A stretch of DNA of 64,000 bases from Caballeronia sordidicola (GTDB lineage Bacteria > Pseudomonadota > Gammaproteobacteria > Burkholderiales > Burkholderiaceae), in contig NZ_FCOC02000001.1 in the NCBI RefSeq assembly GCF_001544455.2, forward strand, positions 310,001 through 374,000, written 5' to 3'. Both the position numbers and the translations under genes were made by a program. Position 1 is the first letter of the stretch. Each line of letters begins with the position of its first letter. The notes beneath the pieces are model-generated. The model was not told the DNA's origin. It worked only from the letters and a program-made list of their open reading frames with translations, and searched no databases. Positions 55,768 to 64,000 of the stretch are shown here, in pieces.

Positions 55768-56307
55768 TCAATGCAAGGTGGGACCCGCGTCCTTGCCGGG
55801 TTCTTCGTCGTCCTCGTCGAGGACTTCGAGACCGTCCAGGCCGTGCGCATGCTGATGCTCTTTTTCGTCTTCGGTGGCTTCACGCACTTCCTGCACGTTC
55901 AATGCAAAGCGCAACGCCATGCCGGCAAGCGGATGATTGCCGTCGAGCACGACTTTATCTTCCGCGACGTCGGTGACCGTATAGATCAGCGAATCGAGTT
56001 CGTCCTCGCCATCTTCCGGCGTTCCTTCGAACTGCATGCCGACTTCGAGCGGCTCAGGAAAACGGCCACGTTCCTCTACCTTGACGAGGTCAGGATCGTA
56101 CTCGCCGAACGCATCTTGCGGTTCGAGCTGCAATTGCGTCTGATAGCCGGCTTCCTGACCGTCGAGCGCTTCCTCGATCTTGGGGAACGTGCCATCATAG
56201 CCGCCGTGCAGATAGACCATCGGCTCGTCGCTTTCCTCGATCAGGTTGCCATGTGCGTCAGAGAGCTTATAGGCGACTGATACGACGGTGTCTTTTGCGA
56301 TTTTCAT
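55768..56307 (-). CDS. slyD: FKBP-type peptidyl-prolyl isomerase, SlyD-like
   Basis: A 179-residue FKBP with the insert-in-flap chaperone domain (FGEYDPDLVKVEERGRFPE region) between FKBP halves. YLHGGYDGTFPKIEEALDGQ and NHPLAGMALRFALNVQEVREA are diagnostic. The tail is short and acidic (EKEHQHAHG ... DEDDEEPGKD), without the Cys/His-rich nickel tail of E. coli SlyD. I used the ATG at 56307 with GGAG six bases upstream. The divergent hydroxylase gene begins only 33 bases away. Confidence 0.93.
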   Translation of the reverse strand: MKIAKDTVVSVAYKLSDAHGNLIEESDEPMVYLHGGYDGTFPKIEEALDGQEAGYQTQLQLEPQDAFGEYDPDLVKVEERGRFPEPLEVGMQFEGTPEDGEDELDSLIYTVTDVAEDKVVLDGNHPLAGMALRFALNVQEVREATEDEKEHQHAHGLDGLEVLDEDDEEPGKDAGPTLH

Positions 56308-56340
56308 TGGATTCTCCAAGATACAAGCCTCAATTATACG

Positions 56341-57561
56341 ATGCCAGCGCGGTCCCCTAACGTTCCCTCAAGTCCTTTCGCGGTGCCGCTTCCCGACGAA
56401 CCTGCAACCCTTCTTGGCGGCCTCACGCCCGCCCAGTTCATGCGCCGGCACTGGCAGAAAAAGCCGCTGCTGATCCGTCAGGCGATTCCCGGCATTCAAG
56501 CGCCCTTGTCCCGCGACGAACTGTTCGAACTCGCCGACAACGACGACGCCGAATCGCGCCTGATCACCCATTTTCGTCAATCCTGGGCAATGGAGCACGG
56601 CCCGTTCGCACCGGATGAATTGCCATCCGTAAAAAAGCGTGACTGGACATTACTCGTGCAAGGGGTGAACCTGCACGACGACCGCGCCCGCGCGCTGCTG
56701 GACCGCTTCCGCTTCATTCCCGACGCGCGCCTTGACGACCTCATGATTTCTTACGCGACCAACGGGGGCGGCGTTGGCGCGCATTTCGATTCCTACGATG
56801 TCTTCCTGCTCCAGGTTCATGGCAAACGGCGCTGGCGCTTTGGTGCGCAGCGCGATCTTTCGCTAAAAGAGGGATTGCCATTGAAAGTTTTACAGCACTT
56901 CGAAGCGACCGAAGAATGGGTGCTGGAACCCGGAGACATGCTGTATTTGCCGCCCCATATTGCTCACGACGGCGTGGCCGAGGGCGAATGCATGACGTGC
57001 TCCATCGGCTTTCGGGCGCCGTCCGCCGCCGAACTGTCCGGGCAGTTCCTGTATCACCTGGCCGAGCGCATGGAAGACGTGACCGGCTTGCGTGGCAAGA
57101 GCGAACAACGTTACCGGGATCCGTCGCAACCAGCCGTGGTCAACCCCGCCCTATTGCCGCCGCTGCTCGTGGAGCGGGTAGGCGCGATCCTTGCGGATAT
57201 TCAATGGAATGAAAAAGACGTTGCCGATTTTCTCGGGAGTTATCTGAGTGAACCGAAGGCGAATGTCGTATTTGATCCGCCGCAGCGCCCGTTGAATGAA
57301 AAACGGTTTATCGAGCGTGCGAAGCAGTCCGGTTTGAAGCTCGATAAAAAAACCGTGCTGCTTTATGACAAGCACGCTTATTTTCTGAATGGCGAACGCG
57401 CATTAATGTCGCCGAAAGCCAGAAAATGGCTGCCGGAACTGGCCGACAAGCGATATCTGGAGGGGAAACGGTTTGTAACACTCTCTGGGGATTCGTCAAT
57501 GACAGTGCTACTGCACGAGTGGTATTGTGCGGGCTGGATACAAGTCGACGCAGACGCCTAG
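56341..57561 (+). CDS. JmjC-type ribosomal oxygenase (RoxA/YcfD-like)
   Basis: A 406-residue Fe(II)/2-oxoglutarate oxygenase of the cupin_4 family. The facial triad fits HxD at His148-Asp150 (GAHFDSYDVF) and His209 in PPHIAHDG. The winged C-terminal domain follows. E. coli YcfD hydroxylates an arginine of ribosomal protein L16; sequence and length (373 in E. coli) support the same role. The start lies 33 bases from the divergent slyD start, so the two promoters overlap. Confidence 0.9.
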   Translation: MPARSPNVPSSPFAVPLPDEPATLLGGLTPAQFMRRHWQKKPLLIRQAIPGIQAPLSRDELFELADNDDAESRLITHFRQSWAMEHGPFAPDELPSVKKRDWTLLVQGVNLHDDRARALLDRFRFIPDARLDDLMISYATNGGGVGAHFDSYDVFLLQVHGKRRWRFGAQRDLSLKEGLPLKVLQHFEATEEWVLEPGDMLYLPPHIAHDGVAEGECMTCSIGFRAPSAAELSGQFLYHLAERMEDVTGLRGKSEQRYRDPSQPAVVNPALLPPLLVERVGAILADIQWNEKDVADFLGSYLSEPKANVVFDPPQRPLNEKRFIERAKQSGLKLDKKTVLLYDKHAYFLNGERALMSPKARKWLPELADKRYLEGKRFVTLSGDSSMTVLLHEWYCAGWIQVDADA

Positions 57562-57634
57562 TGTTGTTTGAGCTGTCTTGCTGTTCCACGCTTTAAAAAT
57601 GTATGAGAAAGACAACGTATTGTCCCCGCTTTGA

Positions 57635-57663
57635 TCGACGGTCGATACGAAAGTGCATATAAT
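57635..57663 (+). promoter_or_regulatory. Possible sigma-70 promoter of the small lipoprotein gene
   Basis: A perfect TATAAT at 57658-57663 is preceded by a weak TCGACG 17 bases upstream. The transcript would have a 5' leader of about 125 bases before the ATG. Confidence 0.45.
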
Positions 57664-57793
57664 TTCCGCCCAAGCCGTAGGAAGTCTCACAACCATACAT
57701 AATGTGAGTCCACAACGGCCCGGGTCGGTGTTGGAGCACACATTACCGGTACTTTGCGCTGTTGCTTACCTTTAACCATAAAAGGACGTGATC

Positions 57794-58057
57794 ATGAAGA
57801 AATCTCTCCTCGTAGCATCCCTGTTGGCTGCTGTTGCTCTTGCTGCATGCAACAAGTCTAGCGATACGGCTGCTCCGGGCGCTGCTAGCGATACGTCGGC
57901 TGCTTCGGCACCGGCTGCTGCTGCTTCGGACGCTGCGGCTTCCGCAACGGACGCAGCATCGAGCGCTACGGCTGCTGCAAGCGACGCAGCTTCGGCTGCT
58001 GCAACGGCATCGGACGCTGCTGCTCCGGCTGCTGCCGCTTCGGGCGCGAGCCAGTAA
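57794..58057 (+). CDS. Small Ala/Ser-rich lipoprotein
   Basis: An 87-residue lipoprotein: signal MKKSLLVASLLAAVALAAC with lipobox LAAC (Cys19). Almost pure Ala/Ser/Thr/Asp sequence with repeated ASDAAS/SAT units follows. AAAGGA is seven bases before the ATG; GTG at 57788 is less likely. Low-complexity lipoproteins of this type are common in Burkholderiaceae. A strong terminator lies downstream, so it is monocistronic. Function unknown; a structural envelope role is an inference. Confidence 0.85.
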   Translation: MKKSLLVASLLAAVALAACNKSSDTAAPGAASDTSAASAPAAAASDAAASATDAASSATAAASDAASAAATASDAAAPAAAASGASQ

Positions 58058-58158
58058 GCAACACAGTCAGAGGCCTAGTTTCCTGCTCTTGGCGGTACAC
58101 ATCCAGCAGGAAACGAAGCCTCAGCAGTAAGCCCACAAGGACGATTTTGTAGGCTTAC

Positions 58159-58188
58159 GAAAAAACCGGCCCTCGGGCCGGTTTTTTT
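58159..58188 (+). terminator. Intrinsic terminator of the small lipoprotein gene
   Basis: Arms ACCGGCCC / GGGCCGGT with flanking A6 and T7 runs. It lies about 100 bases after the lipoprotein stop and 78 bases from the convergent stop, and the A-run makes it bidirectional. Confidence 0.9.
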
Positions 58189-58265
58189 ATGTCTGCTGGA
58201 TTGATGAGATCACGCGCTGCATAGGGGCTGGATCAGGTGCATCAGGCGCTATAAACGAACGGGCG

Positions 58266-59039
58266 TCAAAGGGAGAGCCAGTCGAAGCCATCAGCCTGTG
58301 TAGCGACCATCACATCGGCTGCCGTGGCGCCAAGGACCGCTGCAAGCGCCGCCTGCGCCAGTTCGGGCAGGTTGTTCTGCTGGCTCAAATGCGCGGCGAC
58401 CAGATGCCGCAGCTTCGATCGATCCAGCGACGCAAGGATGGCGGCCGCCGCATCGTTATTCAAATGCCCGTGCATGCCGCCAATGCGGGCTTTCAGAGAC
58501 GCCGGATACCGGCTCGTCGCCAGCATCTCCACGTCGTGATTGGATTCGAGCACCAACGCATCGCAACCGCTCAGCGTGCTGGTGATGTGCGGCGTGGCAA
58601 CGCCCACATCCGTCAGGACGCCCAACCGGCTTGCGCCGTCGGAAAACACGTACTGAAGCGGTTCGCGCGCGTCGTGGGGCACGGTGTAGGGCAATATGTG
58701 CAGGTTGCCCACCGCGACGCTCTCGTCGCCCCAGACAACGTGCAGATCGACCGGCGCGTCGTCGGCGCCTACCGCGCGCGCCGTGCCCCAACTCATGTGC
58801 AGCGGAATGGACCATTTGCGCGCCAGCGTCAGCGCGCCGCCAATGTGATCCGTGTGCTCATGCGTGATGAAAATGGCGTCGATCTGATCGGCGCGAAGCT
58901 CGAGCCGCGCAAGGCGCCGCTCGACCTCCCTGGCGGAGAAACCACAATCCAGCAGCACGCGCGTGGTGGTCGTGCCGCTCGTCGACTCGACCAGCAGCGC
59001 GTTGCCTTCACTACCGCTGCCAAGACTGGCAAAACGCAT
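58266..59039 (-). CDS. Metallo-beta-lactamase-fold hydrolase (YycJ/WalJ-like)
   Basis: A 257-residue protein with the HxHxDH zinc motif THEHTDHIGG (His60, His62, Asp64, His65), the start MRFASLGSGSEGN and GGMHGHLNNDAA. These features match the YycJ/VicX branch, thought to be nuclease-like. The frame starts with TTG at 59045; the ATG at 59039 gives the family N-terminus. It lies 11 bases after bamC and is last in the dapA-bamC transcript. Confidence 0.9.
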   Translation of the reverse strand: MRFASLGSGSEGNALLVESTSGTTTTRVLLDCGFSAREVERRLARLELRADQIDAIFITHEHTDHIGGALTLARKWSIPLHMSWGTARAVGADDAPVDLHVVWGDESVAVGNLHILPYTVPHDAREPLQYVFSDGASRLGVLTDVGVATPHITSTLSGCDALVLESNHDVEMLATSRYPASLKARIGGMHGHLNNDAAAAILASLDRSKLRHLVAAHLSQQNNLPELAQAALAAVLGATAADVMVATQADGFDWLSL

Positions 59040-59050
59040 TGGCAATACGC

Positions 59051-60193
59051 CTAGTTCAACTGCGCGTGCAACAACGCGACGATTCGTTGCGCGTCGGTGG
59101 AGGTATCGACCTGACCGTTCGCATCGACCACGGCTATCTGCGTTACGGTATCCGCCTTTGGACGCACATTCACCATGAATTCGCGCGAGGGCTTCGGCGT
59201 CCCGCCGCTAAACAACTTGCCGAGCAGCCCTTCCTTCTTCAATTCCGCCATGGAGTCGGAGAAACGCACGTAGTACACACCTTTTTCGCGGTCCCGGTTG
59301 TCCACGGTGAAGTTCGTGCGGTCGAGCGCCAGACCCACTCGCAACCATGCGCGATCAAATGGCTCGGAGATATCGAGCGTGGACGTGCCGCCCGTTTGAT
59401 CCAGCGCGACCGCCGGCTCGGCCGGGCGTGCGTCGGTCAGCAGTTGCTTGGCCTGGTCGTCGGTGAGACCGAACTTTTGCATCAGCTTCGCGAGGAACGC
59501 GGCTTCGAGCGCCGGGTTGCGCGGCCGCTCTTCCCATTTCGACGACGTCTTGTCCTGTCCGGTCAGCACTTCTTCCATTGCGCTGTGGCTGATCGAAATA
59601 TCCGTGGAGTTGTTCGAACCACGCTCCACCAGCGTTCGGAACTGGTCGCGCGTACCCGACGAATACGCAAAGTCGATCAGCTTGCCCACGCTTTTCCTGA
59701 ACCAGTCGTCCGGAATGTTGGCACGGTTTTCCGCCCAGTCCGTCGACATGATGCCGGTGGCAGGCGCATCGGTCTTGAGCGTGAAGCCGTTTTCTTCCCA
59801 AAACTCCTGCAATTGCGGCCAGAGCTGGTCGGGCGAACGGCCGTCGACTACCAGCCACCTGCGGTCGCCATCGCGTTCCACGTGCATGCCGAACGGATCC
59901 TGTGGCGTCGGCAAACCAACCGTCGCGTTGCCTGCCGGCGTCAGCGAACGGGGCGCGGCGCCGCCAAGCGAATTCAGCTTGGGCGGGGCAGCGTAACGCT
60001 GGCTGATGTCGGCTGTAGTCAGATCCGACGGCACCGCCAGCGCAGGCGCGGTTTCAGCGCCCTTGTAGTTCACACGGTCCGGCGCGAGCCAGTCGTTCAG
60101 GGTGTCACAGCCGGCAAGCGAGATCAGCGTGCCGATTCCAAGCGACAGCACACCCAGGCTGCGAGCGTTATTAAATAAGGCGGAACGTTTCAT
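59051..60193 (-). CDS. bamC: Outer membrane assembly lipoprotein BamC
   Basis: A 380-residue lipoprotein with lipobox LAGC (Cys29). After an unstructured start (DRVNYKGAETAPALAVPSDLT), two BamC-type helix-grip domains follow (about 95-190 and 240-370). BamC belongs to the Bam complex, which inserts beta-barrels into the outer membrane. AAGGA precedes the ATG at 60193; the frame is open upstream, but only this start gives a signal peptide. dapA is immediately upstream, the same order as in E. coli. Confidence 0.93.
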   Translation of the reverse strand: MKRSALFNNARSLGVLSLGIGTLISLAGCDTLNDWLAPDRVNYKGAETAPALAVPSDLTTADISQRYAAPPKLNSLGGAAPRSLTPAGNATVGLPTPQDPFGMHVERDGDRRWLVVDGRSPDQLWPQLQEFWEENGFTLKTDAPATGIMSTDWAENRANIPDDWFRKSVGKLIDFAYSSGTRDQFRTLVERGSNNSTDISISHSAMEEVLTGQDKTSSKWEERPRNPALEAAFLAKLMQKFGLTDDQAKQLLTDARPAEPAVALDQTGGTSTLDISEPFDRAWLRVGLALDRTNFTVDNRDREKGVYYVRFSDSMAELKKEGLLGKLFSGGTPKPSREFMVNVRPKADTVTQIAVVDANGQVDTSTDAQRIVALLHAQLN

Positions 60194-60360
60194 GAGGTCC
60201 TTCGTGATGCTGAATGCGCGTTGCCTGGAAGCTAAGCCGGGAACGGGTCGATGAACGACGGGTTGATGACACTCGCTGGCTGGCCGAACGGTAGCGCGGC
60301 CGGGATGCACTGCATTGCGGACGTACATGCGCGTATTCGGGCACGTACGTCCGCGGAAAG

Positions 60361-61266
60361 TCAGGCCAAAAGCCCTGTCTCGCGCAACGCGTTGCGCACG
60401 ACGTCGTGATACCGCGCGTCGAGCGGCGTCAGCGGCAGGCGAATCCCGCTTTCCATGCGGCCAAGCGCAGTCAGCGCCCACTTCGCGGGAATCGGGTTCG
60501 ACTCGCAAAACATGTTTTTATGCAACGACAACAGGCTCAGGTGGATCCTGCGTGCCGTGATGGCGTCACCCGCGAGCGCCGCACGGCAGAGTTCGCTCAT
60601 TGCTCGCGGCGCGACGTTGGCGGTCACCGAGATGTTGCCGTGGCCGCCGAGCAGCATCAACGCGATGGCGGTCGGATCGTCGCCGCTATAGATGGCGAAA
60701 TGGTCGGGCGCTTCCTTGATCAGGTTGGCCGCACGGTCGATGTTGCCCGTTGCTTCCTTCACGCCAATGATCCCCGGCACGTTCGCCAGGCGGAGCACGG
60801 TGTCGTGGCTCATGTCCGCAACGGTACGCCCCGGCACGTTGTACAGGATCACCGGCAGGTCAACCGATTCCGCAATCTTGCGAAAGTGCTGATACATGCC
60901 TTCCTGCGTGGGCTTGTTGTAGTAAGGAACCACTTGCAACGTGGCGTCCGCGCCGACTTCCTTTGCCGCACGCGCCAGTTCGATGGCTTCCGACGTGGAA
61001 TTTCCGCCCGCGCCCGCGATGATCGGGAAACGCTTCGCCGTATGCTCGACGGCTGTTTTCACCATCAGCACATGTTCTTCAACGCAGAGCGTGGCCGATT
61101 CGCCGCTCGTGCCAACGACGACGAGCCCGTTCGAACCCTCTTCCACGTGCCAGTCGATCAGTTTTCGAAACGCCGGCAGATCGAGACTACCGTCCTCGTG
61201 CATCGGGGTGACGATGGCAGGAATGCTGCCGCGAATCTGGATGCCGCCGTGTGTTCCGTTTGTCAT
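60361..61266 (-). CDS. dapA: 4-hydroxy-tetrahydrodipicolinate synthase
   Basis: A 301-residue aldolase of lysine/diaminopimelate synthesis that condenses pyruvate with aspartate semialdehyde. [11 protein letters not shown] (50-60), Tyr142 in LYNVPGRT and the Schiff-base Lys170 in GVKEATG are present. Length is near the E. coli enzyme (292). It lies 42 bases after the methyltransferase gene and 167 bases before bamC. Confidence 0.97.
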   Translation of the reverse strand: MTNGTHGGIQIRGSIPAIVTPMHEDGSLDLPAFRKLIDWHVEEGSNGLVVVGTSGESATLCVEEHVLMVKTAVEHTAKRFPIIAGAGGNSTSEAIELARAAKEVGADATLQVVPYYNKPTQEGMYQHFRKIAESVDLPVILYNVPGRTVADMSHDTVLRLANVPGIIGVKEATGNIDRAANLIKEAPDHFAIYSGDDPTAIALMLLGGHGNISVTANVAPRAMSELCRAALAGDAITARRIHLSLLSLHKNMFCESNPIPAKWALTALGRMESGIRLPLTPLDARYHDVVRNALRETGLLA

Positions 61267-61308
61267 GAAACGCTATGAAATTGGTCGGTAAACTGCGATT
61301 GTAGCGGA

Positions 61309-61917
61309 TTAGCCCTGCAGAACGTAACGATCCGGGGGTACGGCATTGTTACGGTCCGTAAGGCATGTGGACTCGTGCGTCGGCTCGGCTACAGCACAGA
61401 TGCGCTGTACGCAGGATGCACGCGGCACGCTGATGAAACCATCCTGAAAAGCGACGACACGCAGGCGTCCGCGAACAGCGTCGAGCAGTTCGCCGGGAGT
61501 GAGCAGGAAGTCCGGATTCGATGGCTTGCCAAAGCGCGCGTTGCCTGCCGCGAAAGTCTCGTAGAGCAGCACACCGCTGGGCGCGAGGGCATCGATAAGA
61601 AATGGAAACAGCGGCCGATGCAGGTAGTTCGTGACCACCACGGCGGCGAACTTCTCGTCGTCGCGTAATGGCCAAGCCGCATTTTCGAGGTCGGCGCAGC
61701 GCGTGCTTACATGTTGCAGGGCAGCAAGATTCGCAAGGGCCACTTCATCGCGATCAAGTGCGAGAACGTCGTGCCCGCGCGATGCGAAATGGCGCGTGTG
61801 ACGGCCATTTCCAGCTGCGACATCGAGCACCGCGCCGCCCCGCTCCACCAGATGGGACCATTGTTCGATCCATGCACTGGCGGTGGTCGGAGGCGTATGC
61901 GGCGCGGAAGTCGACAT
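61309..61917 (-). CDS. Class I SAM-dependent methyltransferase
   Basis: A 202-residue protein with the Rossmann motif I VLDVAAGNGRHTRHFA, an acidic motif II end (ALDRDEVAL), VVVTNYLHRPLFPFL as motif IV and LLYETFAAGN. The TehB/YodH-like family has no defined substrate here. It lies between trpS and dapA, ten bases after trpS, in one run of genes. Confidence 0.88.
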   Translation of the reverse strand: MSTSAPHTPPTTASAWIEQWSHLVERGGAVLDVAAGNGRHTRHFASRGHDVLALDRDEVALANLAALQHVSTRCADLENAAWPLRDDEKFAAVVVTNYLHRPLFPFLIDALAPSGVLLYETFAAGNARFGKPSNPDFLLTPGELLDAVRGRLRVVAFQDGFISVPRASCVQRICAVAEPTHESTCLTDRNNAVPPDRYVLQG

Positions 61918-61927
61918 CTCTGAAGCG

Positions 61928-63130
61928 TCAGTTGTAGGACAAGCCCATCGCGTCGCGAACGTCGCGCATGGTTTCGGTCGCGAACTTGCGCGCCTTGTCG
62001 CAACCGTCGGCGACGATTGCGCGCAGCAGCGAAGGATCGTCCATGTACTTCTGGGCGCGCTCGAGCATAGGCTGCTGCTCGCGCAAGATCCCTTCGATCA
62101 CCGGCTGCTTGCATTCAAGGCAGCCGATTCCCGCCGTGCGGCAACCCTTCTGCACCCATTCGTGCGTGGCTTCGTCGGTGTAGACCTGATGCAGTTGCCA
62201 CACCGGGCACTTGTCCGGATCGCCTGGATCGGTGCGGCGAACGCGCGCCGGATCGGTTGGCATGGTGCGCACTTTCTTCGTGATGCTTTCGGCATCTTCA
62301 CGCAAGCCGATGGTGTTGCCATACGACTTCGACATCTTGGCGCCGTCGAGGCCGGGCATGCGCGACGCTTCGGTCAACAAGACTTGCGGTTCGACCAGGA
62401 TGATCTTGCGCGCGCCTTCGAGATAGCCGAAGAGCCGTTCGCGATCGTTCATGGACAAGCTCTGCGATTCCTGCAACATCGCGCGTGCCTGTTCGAGCGC
62501 TTCGTCGTCGCCTTCCTGCTGGTAGGCCACGCGCAACTCGTGATAAAGCTTCGAACGCTTGCCGCCGAGCTTCTTGGCGGCATCGAGCGCCTTCTCTTCG
62601 AAATCCGCTTCACGACCGTAAAGGTAATTGAAACGCCGCGCGATTTCGCGCGTCATCTCGACGTGCGGCACCTGGTCCTCGCCCACCGGCACAAGCGACG
62701 CGCGATACAGCAGGATATCGGCGGCCATCAATACCGGATAACCGAGAAAACCGTACGTGGTCAGATCCTTTTCCTTCAGCTTCTCGATCTGTTCCTTGTA
62801 GGTCGGCACGCGTTCGAGCCAGCCAAGCGGTGTGCCCATGCCGAGCAGCAAAGCGAGCTCGGCGTGTTCGGGCACCCGGCTCTGGATGAACAGCGTGGCT
62901 TGCGCCGGATCGATGCCGGACGCGAGCCAGTCGATCAGCACTTCCCACACGTTCTTCTCGATCACCTCGGGCGTTTCATAGTGCGTCGTCAGCGCGTGCC
63001 AGTCGACGACCGCGAAAAAGCACGGATATTCGGACTGCAGCCGCACCCAGTTCTTGAGCACGCCGTGATAGTGGCCTAGGTGCAGCGAGCCGGTGGGCCG
63101 CATGCCGGAGAAGATACGGTCAGGGAACAT
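61928..63130 (-). CDS. trpS: Tryptophanyl-tRNA synthetase
   Basis: A 400-residue class Ic synthetase. The HIGH-equivalent LHLGHYHG is at 16-23 and AKMSKSYGN follows near residue 265. It is longer than E. coli TrpS (334) because of an insertion and a C-terminal extension with CPVWQLHQVYTDE and CRTAGIGCLECKQP, a cysteine-containing form common in betaproteobacteria. The ATG at 63130 (MFPDRIFSGMRPTG) fits the family. Confidence 0.95.
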   Translation of the reverse strand: MFPDRIFSGMRPTGSLHLGHYHGVLKNWVRLQSEYPCFFAVVDWHALTTHYETPEVIEKNVWEVLIDWLASGIDPAQATLFIQSRVPEHAELALLLGMGTPLGWLERVPTYKEQIEKLKEKDLTTYGFLGYPVLMAADILLYRASLVPVGEDQVPHVEMTREIARRFNYLYGREADFEEKALDAAKKLGGKRSKLYHELRVAYQQEGDDEALEQARAMLQESQSLSMNDRERLFGYLEGARKIILVEPQVLLTEASRMPGLDGAKMSKSYGNTIGLREDAESITKKVRTMPTDPARVRRTDPGDPDKCPVWQLHQVYTDEATHEWVQKGCRTAGIGCLECKQPVIEGILREQQPMLERAQKYMDDPSLLRAIVADGCDKARKFATETMRDVRDAMGLSYN

Positions 63131-63134
63131 GGTT

Positions 63135-63800
63135 TTATTGAAAGAGCGAAGCAAGGGGATTCAGGACAGCCGACACCGCGACATACCCGGCGCTCACCAG
63201 CGGTCCGAGCCAGAAACGCGTCAGGGTGCCGGTCATGACCAGCGCCATCACGATAAAGAATCCATACGGCTCAAGCCGCGACAGCATGACCGACGCGCGC
63301 ACCGGCAGCAACGCCATCAGCACACGCCCGCCGTCGAGCGGCGGCAGAGGGAACAGGTTGAGCACGCCGAGCACGAGGTTCACGCCAACGCCCGCCTGGG
63401 CCATGCGCGTGAAAAACGGTTCATGAACACCGAAGGCAGCGAGCAGCACGGCGACCACGCCCCAGATCAGCGCCTGCACGAAGTTGCTCGCCGGACCGGC
63501 GGCCGCGACCCACAGGCTGCCCCAGCGCGGATTGCGCAGGTTGCCGAACGCAACCGGAACGGGTTTCGCGTAGCCGAACATGAATGCGCCGCTCGTGACG
63601 AAATACAGCACCAGCGGAATGGCCAGCGTGCCGATCGGGTCGATGTGGCGCATGGGGTTGAGCGAAACGCGGCCAAGCACGTACGCCGTATTGTCGCCCA
63701 GCAGGCGCGCTGCATAACCGTGCGCGGCCTCATGCAGCGTGATCGCGAAGATCACGGGGAGCGCGTAGACCGCGATGGTTTGTATCAGGGAGGAATCCAT
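63135..63800 (-). CDS. Site-2 protease family membrane metalloprotease (M50)
   Basis: A 221-residue membrane protein with about six hydrophobic segments. The zinc motif is HEAAH (23-27) and the second motif NLFPLPPLDGGR supplies the aspartate ligand. This is the short, PDZ-less Rip-type S2P found next to trpS in many betaproteobacteria. Its stop is four bases from the trpS start, so the two are probably cotranscribed. The cleaved substrate is unknown. Confidence 0.92.
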   Translation of the reverse strand: MDSSLIQTIAVYALPVIFAITLHEAAHGYAARLLGDNTAYVLGRVSLNPMRHIDPIGTLAIPLVLYFVTSGAFMFGYAKPVPVAFGNLRNPRWGSLWVAAAGPASNFVQALIWGVVAVLLAAFGVHEPFFTRMAQAGVGVNLVLGVLNLFPLPPLDGGRVLMALLPVRASVMLSRLEPYGFFIVMALVMTGTLTRFWLGPLVSAGYVAVSAVLNPLASLFQ

Positions 63801-63932
63801 AGCTCGCTATTGTATCAAGCAGTTGTGGCGCCACTCATGGCGGGTGTTTGCGAGCATTCGCGGGCGAAGCGCAGCGGCGCCCATTGTGTCAAAACGCTGA
63901 AAATGAAGTGAAGGAAACGCGACGAATCTGCT

Positions 63933-64000
63933 TCATTGCGCGCTGTCTTCCGTGAGGCCAAACGGCTCCAGGCTGCCGCGCCCCAGCCGCACGAGCACCG
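63933..64000 (-). CDS. C-terminal fragment, probable YciO/Sua5-family (threonylcarbamoyl-AMP synthase-like) protein
   Basis: An open minus-strand frame enters from the right edge and ends at 63933 (stop TGA). The last residues read VLVRLGRGSLEPFGLTEDSA. The R-x-GRG-x2-PFGL end is typical of YciO-type proteins, which commonly lie upstream of the site-2 protease and trpS. Only 22 codons are visible, so the call rests on this motif and context. Confidence 0.5.
   Translation of the reverse strand, partial: VLVRLGRGSLEPFGLTEDSAQ

Noticed and set aside
61883..63079. 398-codon open frame on the + strand
   Set aside because: Antisense to trpS.

Overview
The window is high-GC bacterial DNA with the gene order, tRNAs and protein families of Burkholderiaceae (Burkholderia, Paraburkholderia or Caballeronia). 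The best evidence is the core chromosome-1 order cysS, HhH-GPD glycosylase, accA, tilS, lysC, tRNA-Ser and the order trpS, methyltransferase, dapA, bamC, metallo-beta-lactamase-fold protein. I cannot name the species. I see no transposase, integrase, phage gene, CRISPR array or rRNA.

Left part, 1-14.5 kb, accessory metabolism. Two genes of a polar amino acid ABC importer (the first cut by the window edge) and an IclR regulator lie on the + strand. Facing them is a compact run of eleven minus-strand genes, 14.1 kb down to 1.8 kb: a Rieske ferredoxin, a CUT2-type sugar or polyol binding protein, two permeases, an FGGY kinase, a double-ABC ATPase, a membrane di-iron (fatty acid desaturase-like) oxygenase, a ferredoxin reductase, a zinc alcohol dehydrogenase, an alpha/beta hydrolase and a LysR regulator. 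Several junctions are 4-base start/stop overlaps. The run encodes a complete three-component oxygenase (oxygenase, ferredoxin, reductase) inside a transporter/kinase operon. It is the strongest candidate for an undescribed catabolic system in the window; its substrate is unknown.

Middle part, 14.5-36 kb. tRNA-Ala(GGC) and gltX are followed by a patatin-like lipoprotein. Next comes a three-gene periplasmic molybdenum hydroxylase of the isoquinoline 1-oxidoreductase type, with a triheme cytochrome c. Then come an NlpC/P60 peptidase, a yejABEF-type peptide importer and fabI. A stretch of small genes follows: two paralogous Pro/His/Tyr-rich secreted proteins, an unknown membrane protein, a winged-helix regulator, an SSB paralogue, a double SnoaL protein divergent from an XRE/MmyB-type regulator, and a DUF4258/HTH pair that looks like a toxin-antitoxin module.

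Right part, 36-64 kb, is mostly housekeeping: tRNA-Ser(GCT), lysC, tilS, accA, a DNA glycosylase with a long Lys/Ala-rich tail, and cysS. After these come a TPR protein, two cyclophilins, lpxH, cysE, trmJ, suhB, lplT, a DUF883 protein, mutS, a calcineurin-like secreted protein, slyD, a RoxA-like JmjC hydroxylase and an Ala/Ser-rich small lipoprotein. The window ends with a minus-strand run of a probable YciO-family fragment, a site-2 protease, trpS, a methyltransferase, dapA, bamC and a metallo-beta-lactamase-fold protein.

Start codons were moved inward from the longest open frame wherever a ribosome binding site, an ATGA overlap or the family N-terminus pointed to a later start. Residue numbers refer to the chosen start.
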